DNA of 64,000 nt, from the NCBI GenBank assembly GCA_027922465.2, contig BQMF02000413.1:248001-312000 (forward strand), in the 5' to 3' direction. Of the stretch, positions 12,501 to 23,151 are shown piece after piece. Below the pieces are notes generated by a model. The model did no database searches. It worked only from the letters and a program-made list of their open reading frames with translations, and was not told where the DNA came from. The translations under genes and the position numbers were made by a program. This DNA is from Turritopsis dohrnii. Taxonomy: Eukaryota; Cnidaria; Hydrozoa; Anthoathecata; Oceaniidae. Every line of letters begins with the position of its first letter. Position 1 is the stretch's first letter.

Positions 12501-15500
12501 GTATTATACAGACAAGCCATAAGGAATTTTGATCTTGGCTTCTTGAAATTATGACCTAGGCAATGTTGATTAAGCAGAAACCTAAATAACTATAACTGCC
12601 TTACCGCTTGTCCATTACCACAATGGAAAACATCAAGTATTCCTTCGCAGTTATCAAAGCAGGCTAATAATCTGTTATCCTTTGATATGTCACAATCTTG
12701 ATTCATTTGTTCCCACAACTTCGTAATACTGCCATTTTGCAAATTCAAATAATCGATTTGAAATTGTGATACAAGCACGGCGCAAGTTTGATCGTGGCTA
12801 GCAAACACTTTCTTCAAGCGTAATTTCTTGAGAGAAAAACTCTGTTCTTCACGTCTAGTCTGCATATTCCAAATTCTACAAATTAAAGCAAAAGGAAGTT
12901 ATTTTTTCACATCTCTACAATTTTCTTAAGTTTGAATTACTGCAATTATACGATTTGGTGCATATCTAATTAGCACGCACCTCAAAGTCCATAACCTTTA
13001 AAATTAACACTGCATTCGAATAGCACACACTTATATCCCGTTAGAGATTTTGAACTTACGAGAAACAAACTGCATCTCCAACAAACTGTTAAATGTATCA
13101 GGGCAAAGACGACGATATGGATTAACAACTATATCGTAATTGTCTTTTGTAAGTTAAGTATTATTTTATAGAAATAGAAGTTCTTCTATTTTGAGAAGAA
13201 GAATTTAATGTTTATTGTCTGTTATTATTTGTCTCATACAGGTACTAGCACATCCTCTCGACTCAGCGTACGGCTTGAACAAACATATGCTTCAGAAACT
13301 CCAATATGAAATTATGGCACAGTTTGACAGCTCCATCAGCTCCATTAATGAAAAACTATACCTGAGTTTCGAATCTTCACCAGTCGTAATCACTTTTGAA
13401 TTTCCTGCCATTAATGTTAATGCAGTGATAGGCTTGGTGTGACCTATTAAGACACCCTTGAAATGCTTTTTTGGCGGCTTCGCTGTATTACGTGTAGGAT
13501 ACAAACAAGGAGTCTCAGACATTCTAGCATCATTCAAAAGTTTAATAGCGTGATACGTCTTGATGTGGTTGTAACGACCTATTAATTGACTTGGCAATTG
13601 ATCAGGATCATTTCGCAAGACGCTTGCTGATAGAACTAAACATTGGTTCACCATTACAACCTCTTCGTCATCAGGGTAGGCATCGACTGCCTTCTCTGTG
13701 TCATCTAACAGTTGTTGAAAACCACATGCATATAATTTTGTCTTCAAAAATTCAAAGTTGAATAAGAATTCTTTTTTCAGATGATCGATATTACCAGCAA
13801 GCAGCAGGTGATATGGAAGTTCGTTTAATTTTCGAAAATTATAGATCGGATGCTCCGAACATTCTCCAAATAAGAACGGTTGGTTTGTTACTAGACGGTC
13901 TCTTTCGTCTTCCGGCGATGTGAATGGTTTTTTGACACCATTTCCCCATACTCCTAAAAAGTATTCCGCACACAGCCTGTGAAAATTTTGCTTGACTTCC
14001 CTCGAAAGATATCTCTCCCTGGCGGCTTTTATGAACTGTCTATGGTACCACATATTAACCAGCGTGTCACCATCCCCACGATTCATCATGAAGGAACCAA
14101 TATCCGCACGAAGTCGAAGCCACAACATAGGTGGTAACCGGCACAACGGTGGCTGCCAGTATTGGAAGACATCTTTAAGAACCTCATCATCTATTGATAT
14201 CAAATCTTCTATCTCTGCATCAGATAATCCACTTTTTGAGACTGTTACAAGGCCTAAAGCATGACTCACCATTTTTTTACCATGTTTTCTTTCTAGAATT
14301 GAGAAGAAATTACTGATGGCGTCTTTAACATTTTTTTGTAGTGTAGTTTCACTCAGGTCATCGTAAGACTTCCATTGCATTATCTCTTGGAATGATATCT
14401 TCAGGAAAAGTGGAGAAGGGCATTCGTCAAATCTTTCCATGATCACTTCTCTTTGCTGGGGTGTAATTGTTCGAGAGTTCTCTCGAAGCCATGCATCAAG
14501 AACATCGTTGGCAGTTGTTTTGGGCAAACTAGTAATTTCAACAAATGACTTCGCAGGTAAAATCTAATATGGAAAATGAAGAGCTTTTACTTCAATGTTA
14601 ATTTGAAAAAAATGAATTCCAATAAAAATCATTTTCCTTTTCACTACACCCAACATGAAAAACAAACCAAATACCTTTTTTAAATTGCTTAATATCCCAT
14701 ACTTTTTTGCTGGTACAGTTGATAAAACAATTTTGATATTAAAAGGTAACTTTCTTGGTAACCATTGCATGCTATACGCTCCGTTATCTTTAGTTAGCTG
14801 GTCAACAGAATCGATGAAAATGAAGATTGATTTTCTCTCATACTGGAATTGTGCATCAGATGTTTCTGGGTCCAATAAGTTTTCAAAGTATTCAGACAAC
14901 TTGTTGTATTCCTATGGAGAAATAGTGAAGTCAGTTTGAAATGTTTTCAGGTGTAGGAGGTTTACTGATAGCAAGAAGGAATCTGACGCCTAAAAACCGA
15001 ATACTCAGTAATCACTTGAAGATTTACCTTTGGAATATCAGATGTAGAAAATCCTTGTGCTTTTCTTATTTGACAACAAATACTATATAAGAGCCTTGAT
15101 ATGCTGGACGAGCCTGCAGTTGTTCCAAGAAACCTTATGATTCCAATCCTCTTTTTAAACTTTTTCTTTGCCATTTTATACGCTTTTGCCATAACAGATG
15201 TTTTACCAATGCCTGATTTTCCATGAAGGACCAACGGTTGATTTTGCCCAAAGCTTGCACTCAAATATGATGAAATGGCTGTTAATATATCTTCGCGACC
15301 TTGAAAAGATTCCACTTTTCTTTTGCATGTATGGGCATGCTGAACAATTTCTTGAATCAGTTCATCATCAATGTCTAACCTTTTCCTAAATATAAAACCT
15401 ACATTATATGTTAAGATTCACAAATAGACGAATATACTTCATTAAAACGATTTAGCGAATAATTAAATTGGCCAAAAATTCTTAGCTTCAATACCTAGCT

Positions 15501-17913
15501 TCAATGCCATCATCGATCATTTTCTTCAATTTGAGTTCAAAATTTAAACAAAGTTCTTTCAAATAGGTTTCATGTTCTGAAAAAGTAGGATTTACACCGC
15601 ATGAAGCTGTAATCTCCCCACAATCATTATACCACTTCACTGTATGAGTTGATACATTGTCAATGTCCAATAATCCTGGTAGCTTTTCGTCTCGAAGGAC
15701 TTTTAGCAGACTTTGTGCCTCCTCATCAATCGCTGAATCAGAGAAGTCCATGAATTTGTTCTTGTGTCGACAATCAGCAACTTCCAAAAGATTATCAATA
15801 TTACGATGAAACCAAACGCAGTGTTTATTAGGTTCATTAGCATTTAAAATCCCTTTCTTGATTTCATTTTCAGTTACTGAAAATATAAGCGACACAGATA
15901 TGCAATTGTTGGATGATATCATTTGTCACTGAGATGATACATTTTGTAACATACCTGATATATTATATTTTTCATCAGTGACACCATCTATTTTCTGGGA
16001 AGCCTTCCTCAAAATCAATTGCAAGGCACTGAAATCTTCCCACCATTCATTTGCAGCTTCCCGTTGTAGTTCTTCAGAAACAGTTCTGTTGTTGTAATTT
16101 GGGATTAACGTATAAATAGGTTGTAACACATGCACTGGTGGCACATTGTTAAAATCACATTCAAACCATTTCTCCAATAGCTGCAATTCCTTCTCTTCAA
16201 TTGTAGCTTGAACTAACTGCTCAAATTCCTCCGATGGTATTTGCGATGGAAATGGCCTGTATCCGTACTTTTGAGACAGAAATGTCTAAAAAAAAACACG
16301 TTAGCATCTAGCATTAGATCAATTCTTCTTTTGGAATAGTTACCTCAAAACATAAATGATAAACATGTAACAACATGACAAGGTTTCAATAAAATCAGTC
16401 ATACAAGGATTTTCACCTTCTGTCATGGCATTAAGGCAAGAATAATTAAAAATCTTGATTGCAAATGACGCCTTTGTGCAACTTTCGTAAAAAGTTAGTT
16501 ATCTTAATTTATATATTCTATTTCATTATATATATATTTTATTTTTTTATATTATTATTTATTTATTTTATTATATTCATATCATTCGGTTTGAATTCAC
16601 TCTTAATGGACGACACTTTATGAGCTGTAAAGATTTTTATCAATTTTGAATAAAGAATATATACAAAACACAAAATGACATGACAAAACATACCACGAAA
16701 TTTGGTCCGGTTGACAGTCTTTGACAGGCCTCTATTTCATTAAGGCATATTTCCGTTGTCATGTGGTCGGCAGTCGCTTCATCACGAACGCCCCATCTCA
16801 TATCTACTACTTGGAATTCATAGCCATTTTCCTTACAATATTCCTTCAGCTTGGGGTAAACTTCTTTCATAAGGGCGTTTCTCTCATGTTCAGTATCTGT
16901 GAAAAGAAATGAATTAGCAAGCGTTAAGTAGATAACAAGAACCCAGTGGGCAAAATTGTCAAAAAGTCACTGCTATAATGTTTAACATAATATTATGTTA
17001 AATTTTGTTAACTCGGCAAACACGTGCGTTTTGTATATGTTCTAACCTACCATGTTTGTTTATATCTTTTTGCTGACATGTTAAAAAACGGAAGTGAAAT
17101 AAAACACTTTAAGGGCTGTTCATACGGAGGTGAGCTGGCCCGGTTAACCGGGCTGGCTCACTTGAATGAGATGAAATTCATCCAGCGTTCATATGGCTTT
17201 TCTCATCCCACGTAACCGGGCTGGAGAACGTTTTTTAAATCACGTAAACAATAATTCGAATTTCGACGCGTGCGCACTTGTCTAAAATCTATCCCACTAA
17301 GCCGGGCTGGTCTGTTCATATGAACAAATTTCATCTCACCTAGGTGAGATTCCGATCAAATGAAATGAGATCTCACTTAAGTGAGCTAGCCCGCTTTTCA
17401 TATGAACCATATGAACACAATTTATTTTTATAAAGATTTCTTAATAACAGTGAGATCTCTGCTAACCGGGCCAGCTCACCTCCATATGAACAGCCCCTTA
17501 ATAACCTGGAACTGTGGAAAGAAATCACCTGTAAAGCAATCACACCTGTAAATTTAGAGCTCTTAATTTTGTTAACTCGGGAAGCACGTGCGTTTTGTAT
17601 ATGTTCTAAGCTACCATGTTTGTTTATATCTTTTTGCTGACGTGTTAAAAAACGGAAATGAAATAAACTGAAACTGTGGAGAGCAATCACCTGTGAATGT
17701 AGAGCTTGTAAATATTCTGACAATCTTTGCTTGTGGTGGCAATTCCGTATCTACTTCTCCTTCCAAAAGTACTTGTAAATAATTATTTTTCCCGCTTTCT
17801 ATGTTGCCATCAACACCGACATTGTCGTCATCTGGCACCGACTGTTGTGCAGTCTTGTCGTCTTCTTCGCACATGCCTCTCTGGTGGCTAGCGACCTTAA
17901 CACTAAAATTCAA
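9564..17913 (-). CDS. NWD1-like: NACHT and WD-repeat domain protein, NWD1-like (14 exons)
   Basis: Exons, 5' to 3' on the minus strand: 17913-17691, 16896-16694, 16285-15955, 15876-15495, 15385-15028, 14911-14675, 14563-13362, 12875-12605, 12349-11885, 11668-11548, 11273-10941, 10792-10646, 10481-10294, 10025-9564. All junctions are GT-AG and keep phase, giving 1640 residues; vertebrate NWD1 is of similar size. The N-terminal region has the family signature VVDMRWGVRDEAT then MTTEICLNEIEACQR (exon 2). A Walker A, GKSGIGKTS, lies near residues 435-442 and a Walker B, FIFIDSVDQL, near 529-537, defining the NACHT ATPase. A helical winged region follows in exon 7. From about residue 960 to the end are WD40 repeats, with GHTKPITAL and IWNMQT visible. 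Proteins of this family are cytoplasmic STAND ATPases; the partner here is unknown. The weakest junction is the exon 13 acceptor, which has a poor pyrimidine tract. Intron 1 contains a duplicated exon-edge segment and a MITE. Confidence 0.88.
10115..10190 (-). repeat. Short hairpin repeat, family 2 (CGAAGGAGTGCATTTC)
   Basis: It lies in intron 13 of the NWD1-like gene. Read on the minus strand it is GCGAAGGAGTGCATTTCTAT, then AGAAATATACACATTATTT, then a segment ending in CGCTTCTTCG. Related copies occur at about 42553-42630 and 63360-63430, and a fragment near 63798. The ends are complementary (GAAGGAG / CTTCG), so it can fold. Confidence 0.6.
10530..10615. repeat. Short hairpin repeat, family 1 (AACCTCGTACCCAGG)
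   Basis: CAACCTCGTACCCAGGTTTC continues through TTGCCTTTTCCG. It is followed by the mirror CGAAAAGGCAAGAAACTCTG and GGTATGAGGTTG, giving a near-perfect 85-bp stem-loop in intron 12 of the NWD1-like gene. Related copies lie at 19855-19932 and 24372-24452, with fragments near 18408-18436 and 24628-24645. From memory, similar hairpins are abundant in anthozoan genomes; this was not checked. Confidence 0.7.
17008..17665. repeat. Duplicated exon 1/intron 1 edge of the NWD1-like gene
   Basis: The segment 17572-17665 (containing GCACGTGCGTTTTGTATATG and CTACCATGTTTGTTTATATC) is repeated at 17008-17102 with few differences. The adjoining donor region AACTGTGGA-GAGCAATCACCTG (17670-17692) has a counterpart at about 17511-17533. 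Together these show a tandem duplication of the exon 1 end and intron start. A MITE then interrupted the downstream copy. The functional donor is taken as the one at 17690, because it keeps phase with exon 2. Confidence 0.7.
17113..17497. mobile_element. 385-bp MITE with TTAA target duplication in NWD1 intron 1
   Basis: The left end GGGCTGTTCATACGGAGGTG and the right end, complement of GGGGCTGTTCATATGGAGGT, are inverted repeats that continue through GAGCTGGCCCGGTTA. TTAA flanks both sides (17109-17112 and 17498-17501). Interior mirrored motifs (AACCGGGCTGG, CTCACTT) show it is largely palindromic. A partly related sequence (CCGGGCCCAGC) occurs near 23866. Confidence 0.75.
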
Positions 17914-18540
17914 AGACTGTTTTAAAGTAAATTTATGACATTTTCCAGAGTGCTACGTATTTATTAATCATTGTCAACAATTAGGGACTTTTCTGATGGA
18001 TTCTACTTTTAAAATTTTTCTCAATTAATGGTTTTCCTCTGATTTGCGGAAAATCTATTATATTCCCATGTCATCACAAAAACTCACATCATTAGATCTC
18101 ATTATAGATCAATTAAACATAAACCTCGGAAGACATACATAATAAACTTTCAATACAATGTCAACAAGAGATTTTTAGCAGCGCAGTTGTGACCTTTATT
18201 TTTGAATTAGATCTCACAGTTTGTAAATTTTTTTTATTAAAACAGAGTGGTTGTTACTCAACCATCAATGCCTGATAAAAGTTTTGAAACAAAGTTTGTC
18301 ATTATACGTAATGGTTTATCCTTATTGTATGAAACATCTTATTTTATTAAAGTTTGCGGTAAATCTTTAGTTCTGACTTGAGGAAGGGAGAATACGAGAA
18401 ATTCCTACGCAATTCAGCAACCTCGAACCCAGGGTCTGAAATTGAATAGTCCCTATTGAAGACGATCTTTTGTAATGTAGAGAAAGTGGAAACAACATGT
18501 TTTCCTCAGAACAAATTTTTTTAGTTTGTTCTGGATCAAG
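17914..18540. other. Upstream region of the NWD1-like gene; no further exon seen
   Basis: This lies immediately 5' of the NWD1-like start codon on the minus strand, so it probably holds the promoter and 5' UTR. No promoter element can be called with confidence. A fragment of hairpin family 1 (CAACCTCGAACCCAGGGTCT) lies at about 18408-18428. Confidence 0.35.
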
Positions 18541-18700
18541 TTTATGAAACAAGGAAATATAACAACAAAACAAACGTAAAATAACAAACAAACATAAAAT
18601 AACAACAACAACACAACAAACAATAACAAAATGAACAACAAACAAAAAACAGCAACGAAATAGACGACAAACAACAGCAACGAAAAAATGGAGATGTGGA
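18541..18700. repeat. AACAA-rich low-complexity stretch
   Basis: The plus strand is dominated by AACAA/AACAAAC units. Open frames across it on the minus strand are runs of hydrophobic residues caused by composition and are not credited as genes. Confidence 0.6.
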
Positions 18701-18746
18701 ATGAAAACCCTTTGGGATTGTTCACAAATGACGTCAACCAATTTTG

Positions 18747-18747
<1 letters not shown>

Positions 18748-18778
<31 letters not shown>
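18748..18778 (+). repeat. Homopolymer of 31 cytosines
   Basis: There are 31 consecutive C bases, flanked by further C-rich sequence to about 18830. It sits between two TGACGTCA-like motifs (ATGACGTCAACC near 18729 and GTTGACGTCATC near 18829) that are inverted relative to each other, so it may be the core of a small inverted-repeat element. The exact run length should be treated as uncertain. Confidence 0.7.
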
Positions 18779-18781
<3 letters not shown>

Positions 18782-18970
18782 CCCCTCTGTCAACCTGCGT
18801 CAACTTTGCGTTGCCCCCCTCCCCCTCAGTTGACGTCATCGTTTGAGAAGAGACCCATATTCGTACTTGAAGCATATAATTTGACTCCAACAAAACCACC
18901 TAAATTTAAATTTACACCCATTAGAAACAGGCTGGTGCCTTAATTTTCTTGAAAAGATTTAACCTAGAAG

Positions 18971-19793
18971 CCGGTGTCACAGTAAATTTTAACTCCCCTA
19001 AAATAATGACTCCCCAGTCATAATAAACTAGTTTATAATCACTCCCCCATCAAAGTAAACTAGTTAATTATAACTCCCCAGTTAATATAAACTAGTAAAT
19101 TATGACTCCCTAGAGTTAACATTTCCTAGGAAATCCTGACTCCCCTGGTTTAAAATGACTCCCCTCTAAATCTTGCTTAAAAACTTTTAAAATTCATATG
19201 GCCATTCCTTGGACATCAAGACTTTAAATTTAAATTTTGTCTATTCATTCCTTCACTGAATACCTTATTCTCAACTTCAGTTGAGCTAGAATCTGAAAAT
19301 GTCTGTGTGTCTGTCAGTCTGTGTATATGTCCATAAAACTTTGGGGTAGCCTGAAAAATGGTCGGATTTGGCTGAAATTTTGCACACTTGTTCCTTGGGT
19401 GAATATCTGGGAGTGTTTTTTCATTTTTAAAAATTTTGATTTTTTTTGCTTGGAACGGGGTTTTGCACCAAAACGAGGCTAAAACTTCGGGGCAGCCTGG
19501 AGACTTCAAAAAAGGTCGGATTTGACTGAACTCTAGTAGAACAACTACAATTGGGCCTTCAAAAAGTTAAAGATATGCACTGCAATGACTTCTTTTGATG
19601 GGTGGGGGGTCATGATTAACTAGTTTATTTTGACTCCCTGACATTTTCAATCCGAAATAATGGGGAGTCATTATTTACTAAGGGAGTCATTATTTCCTAG
19701 GAAATTTCTACTCTAGGGGAGTCATTATTTCCTAGTTTATTTTAACTGGGGGAGTCATTTTTCCCAGGGAGTTAAAATAATCCGCTACACCGG
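18971..19793. mobile_element. 823-bp inverted-repeat element with GGGAGTCA subrepeats
   Basis: The ends read CCGGTGT (left) and ACACCGG (right). Inside each end, repeated TGACTCCCC / GGGGAGTCA units are spaced by TAAACTAGTT-type sequence in mirrored order. The pattern AACTCCCC..ATGACTCCCC on the left matches the complement on the right. An open frame at 19216-19509 (minus) has no recognisable motif. No clear target duplication is seen. Confidence 0.6.
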
Positions 19794-19854
19794 AAAGCAA
19801 GCCAGTGAAATTGTGAAAAAACGAGTCTAAAAATATCTCGAAAAGATAACTTCG

Positions 19855-19932
19855 AGCCCAGGGTTTCTTACCTTTTTGAAATACTAACAATGATATCAAA
19901 AGGCAAGCTGGGCACCCTGGGTTCGAGGTTGA
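19855..19932. repeat. Short hairpin repeat, family 1 copy
   Basis: TTCGAGCCCAGGGTTTCTTA, then a loop, then AGCTGGGCACCCTGGGTTCG and AGGTTG. The arms are complementary, and it is the same family as 10530-10615. Confidence 0.65.
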
Positions 19933-21119
19933 TTCAATTCAACATTTTATTTTAAAAAGAACATTGTAACATACACTTCACATATTGATTTTCCTTCATT
20001 GTATCTTTCTCCGCAATTCATGCTTCTCATCACAAGTGCGACCACATCTATGATACGATTTCACCTATATGACCTCATATCAAAAGGACAGCAGATATCA
20101 TTATAGTCGTCAAAACTTTCAGTTTATATTCCTGCAACTGTTTTGATATCTGCTTCCGTTAACGTCCGAAAGTAAACATGACGTGGACACTTAAGCGTTC
20201 AAAATCACAAGTCGTATGCTCTAATGTAACACCAAAACTTTGTCTTGTCAACTTTTTATGATTCTTTTGTAAATTTTAAATATTTTTTTTCTGTTTTTTT
20301 AGCGTATCGATATTGACCTTGATGATTATTCAACTAATTCTCATTCATTACGTAATCTTTTGTCCACCATATGTCAGCATTTATAAAACATATATATATA
20401 TATATATATATACAAGCGTGTCACGCTACCATATTATTCTTGTCGAAGTAAAGAAACATCTTAAAAATGTAAACACACAGATTTCAACTTATCTGCCATT
20501 TTTTTTATGAGTTGTCCTCATGTTTGGATTTAACTTATCACAACATCGCAATTCGACTTGAGGAGAAAAAAAAAAAACGCAATGAGGCCGTGTTCGCTGG
20601 AAAATCTGGACCTCATTCATCAAACAATCGATGATTCAGGAAGCTTGAACAGATCATCAGGTTCACAGAAAACCTATATAACGTTATATCTTGACTTATC
20701 AAGACCAATTGTTTTTTTAGTTGTAATATTTAAGAAAAGAAAATATTTTATAAAAAAGAAAAAAAAAAAAGAAAAAAGAGGATTGCGCTATATCAGAGTC
20801 ACAATAAAACACGTTATTTCAATCAAAATGCTCTTTGTCGCTTAGGCTTTTTGACGATTTATCGAAAAGTAGAAAACGAGTATTCGTTGTATTTTGTATT
20901 TTGTAATGTTTAAAAGCAAAAACCATATCGTTATAAAACAGGTTTTTCATCTTCCATAATCTTTATAGCTAATTTTGGCGTCTTTGGGTGACATGTTCGT
21001 CAGTTTCAATTCTCTGACACTTTCGTCACACTTTCGGAGATTGAAGATTTTCAAAGTAAAGTATGAATGATCTGCAGAAATTGGCATAATTATGCATAAT
21101 TAAGCAAACACGTCACATA
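19933..21119. other. No gene seen; TA microsatellite
   Basis: A (TA)n tract runs from about 20389 to 20412. A-rich stretches surround 20565-20580 and 20745-20775. Open frames here have no motifs and are not credited. Confidence 0.4.
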
Positions 21120-21938
21120 CAGTGAACTCTCTATAACTCGAATCCCTTTAACTCGAATCTCCCTTTAACTCGAACGATTTCGTTGGCACGGTGGGAATTT
21201 CCTAATAAACTCTCATAAAAAACTCCCTATTACTCGAATCTCTATAACTCGAAACTCTCTTTAACTCGAACAAATTCTGTGGTCCCTTGATGTATTTCCT
21301 CTCTATAACTCGAATGTCGCAGCATGTATCTAGAAGTTTTTATGATACAAGTAGGATTTTTTTCGATTGTTTTGACTCCGTAAATGTAAATGGAGTCTTA
21401 ACTAATTCGAATGTTTCAAATTTACATGGTGGGGGTCTTAAATGATTCGAATGTCATTCGAACAAACATTCAAACAAAACGTAAACACGATTCTTTGGTA
21501 TTGAACAGTTGGAGTTTTACAATCATGGCGTCTGTTGCTGGGACAAAACAGTAACTAAACCAACGAATACAGAAGTGCGGAGAGCTATCAGTGTTCTTGA
21601 AGATTTCAGCCTCTTTTCAAATTTCGGGGAGGCAATGATGAAATCTCTTAAGGACTTGAATCAAATTGTCGAGAAAGATGTCCTTAATGCACAAAAGCAA
21701 ACTGTAATTTCTGATTTCTTTTCCCAAGGATAAATTGTCGAGATATAATATTTGGTATTTATTTTTTAATTCTTTCCTCCCCAATCCATATAAGGAAAAA
21801 ATCAAGCTTAATTGGCCATTTGTATAAAAGTTTCAACAAAAACTTGGAAAAACTCCCAACTCTCTATTACTCGAAACTCTCTATAACTCGAACGGTTTCC
21901 AATTCCCCGTGGGTATTCGAGTTATAGAGAGTTCACTG
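21120..21938. mobile_element. pogo/Tigger-like element remnant (TA target duplication)
   Basis: The left end CAGTGAACTCTCTATAACTC and the right end, its complement, bound an 819-bp segment flanked by TA (21118-21119 and 21939-21940), as in Tc1/mariner-pogo transposons. The subterminal sequence repeats the TATAACTCGAA / TTTAACTCGAA unit many times. A fragment of transposase C-terminus (21509-21733) is retained, so this is an internally deleted copy rather than a purely palindromic MITE. Confidence 0.8.
21509..21733 (+). pseudogene. C-terminal fragment of pogo/Tigger transposase
   Basis: A 74-codon open frame ends EKDVLNAQKQTVISDFFSQG. Upstream it has TNTEVRRAISVLEDFSLF. The layout (a short 'EVRRAI..L' helix, a 'L..L..IVEK' helix, and a terminal Q-T-x-I-x-D-F-F motif) is what I know from the tail of Tigger/pogo/CENP-B-type transposases. 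The DDE catalytic core and the helix-turn-helix are absent, so the copy cannot transpose by itself. Its position inside TA-flanked TIRs supports the call. The start codon is uncertain because the fragment is probably the deleted end of a longer frame. Confidence 0.6.
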
Positions 21939-22537
21939 TATATGCAACGTAACTACATGGTAACTTTAGCTCTATTTATCTCACGATCACCTCATCTAAT
22001 TTCCACGAACCGTCGTGGTTTTTGAAGAAAGAACCACTGGCTATTCTCATATAGTATGGCACTATCGAAATCATTTTAAGATGAACGATATCATATTCAT
22101 TAAAGGTTTAGCATAAATCATCCTTTATTATGAAGGCTATGAAAAAAATAACATCTTACTTCCAAGAAAGCGTTATGTTTTATAATCCACCTGACAATAT
22201 GTAACAAGATCATTCATCCTTGCATTGGCTGATAGTTCTGTCTCCTTCCGTTTTATACACCTCCTCACTAAAACAAATCGTTTTTTTCTTCAATATTTCG
22301 TCAAGAAACCTTTTTAACAAGTCATTTATAAAAATTAAACTTCAGAGATTTACAACAAACAACAGATCACATTTTTCTCCTTCCAAGTGAAAATGTTTTC
22401 CAAAACAATGATACTCTCCCTAGTAACTCATTCATGAGACCATGACGTAATATTCAAAGTTGCTTTGTTTAGGTGTGTTTACACTGTGTTTTTATTGCCA
22501 AATGTGTTTTCCTTCTCGTGATTTTTTACACAATTAG
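21939..22537. other. No gene seen
   Basis: AT-rich spacer between two transposon remnants; no coding sequence is supported. Confidence 0.4.
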
Positions 22538-23151
22538 GTCGTTTCATACTGCGCAGGTCTGGGCACGAGTGTTTCGCTTGTAGGGACAAATGAAAAATAA
22601 ATTGCGGCTTGAAGCGAAAATACATGTGCGAAAACTTCAAGATGGAAAATTCAAAACGAGATCGTATGAAATGGCTCAAGAATCGTGGATTACATACGTC
22701 AGGTAATTTGAAAGAACTGCAAATGAGAGTCAATCGTTTCAAACTCTATCCGTCGTTAGCTGAGAAGTTAAGATTAAAAACGGAGAAGAATTTTATTTTT
22801 GGCACCTATCTTGATCCTGCAAAAATCCCCCCTTTTCCTGGTCCTTGGTTACCCAATGAAGGACATTATCCTTTAATAACACCTTTTAGTAACCCGGGTA
22901 AAAATTGTTTACCGGTTCTTATCATCGTGAGCTGAACCGCAGAAAGGCTTAATGGAAAGAACCAACCATCAAAATAATTGAAAAACTAAAACATCGAAAT
23001 ACTTTTGTTCCTGGGATAATTTGTTACTCTGGAGACATGAAACACATCCGGGTAAAAAATTTTTTTACCAGTTTTAATCAATGTGAGCTGAACCACAAAT
23101 CTTTACCCAGGTTACAACATTAGTGCCTAGACCTGCGCGGTATGAAACGAC
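22538..23151 (+). mobile_element. 614-bp TIR element carrying a SAP-domain frame
   Basis: The left end GTCGTTTCATACTGCGCAGG and the right end (complement: GTCGTTTCATACCGCGCAGG) match over about 27 bases, continuing TCT-GGCAC. Inside lies a SAP-type open frame (22624-22935). A direct repeat follows: CCGGGTAAAAATTGTTTACC near 22894 and CCGGGTAAAAAATTTTTTTA near 23049, each followed by GTGAGCTGAACC. It probably derives from a longer autonomous transposon by deletion. Confidence 0.65.
22624..22935 (+). CDS. SAP-domain protein fragment within a transposon remnant
   Basis: The frame from ATG at 22624 contains DRMKWLKNRGLHTSGNLKEL, which fits the SAP helix-turn-helix consensus (a DNA-binding motif of about 35 residues). 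It is followed by a basic stretch and then LDPAKIPPFPGPWLP. The product is about 103 residues. It lies inside a 614-bp TIR element, so it is probably the N-terminal piece of a transposon-encoded protein rather than a host gene. A longer reading starting upstream lacks an ATG. The downstream half after PLITPF runs into the internal repeat and may not be real coding sequence. Confidence 0.45.
   Translation: MCENFKMENSKRDRMKWLKNRGLHTSGNLKELQMRVNRFKLYPSLAEKLRLKTEKNFIFGTYLDPAKIPPFPGPWLPNEGHYPLITPFSNPGKNCLPVLIIVS

Noticed and set aside
13992..14264. Plus-strand 90-codon frame
   Set aside because: Antisense shadow of the NWD1-like exon 7.
18367..18943. Overlapping open frames of more than 80 codons with hydrophobic, Gly- or Pro-rich runs
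   Set aside because: They are created by the AACAA-rich tract and the C homopolymer and have no domain or exon partners.
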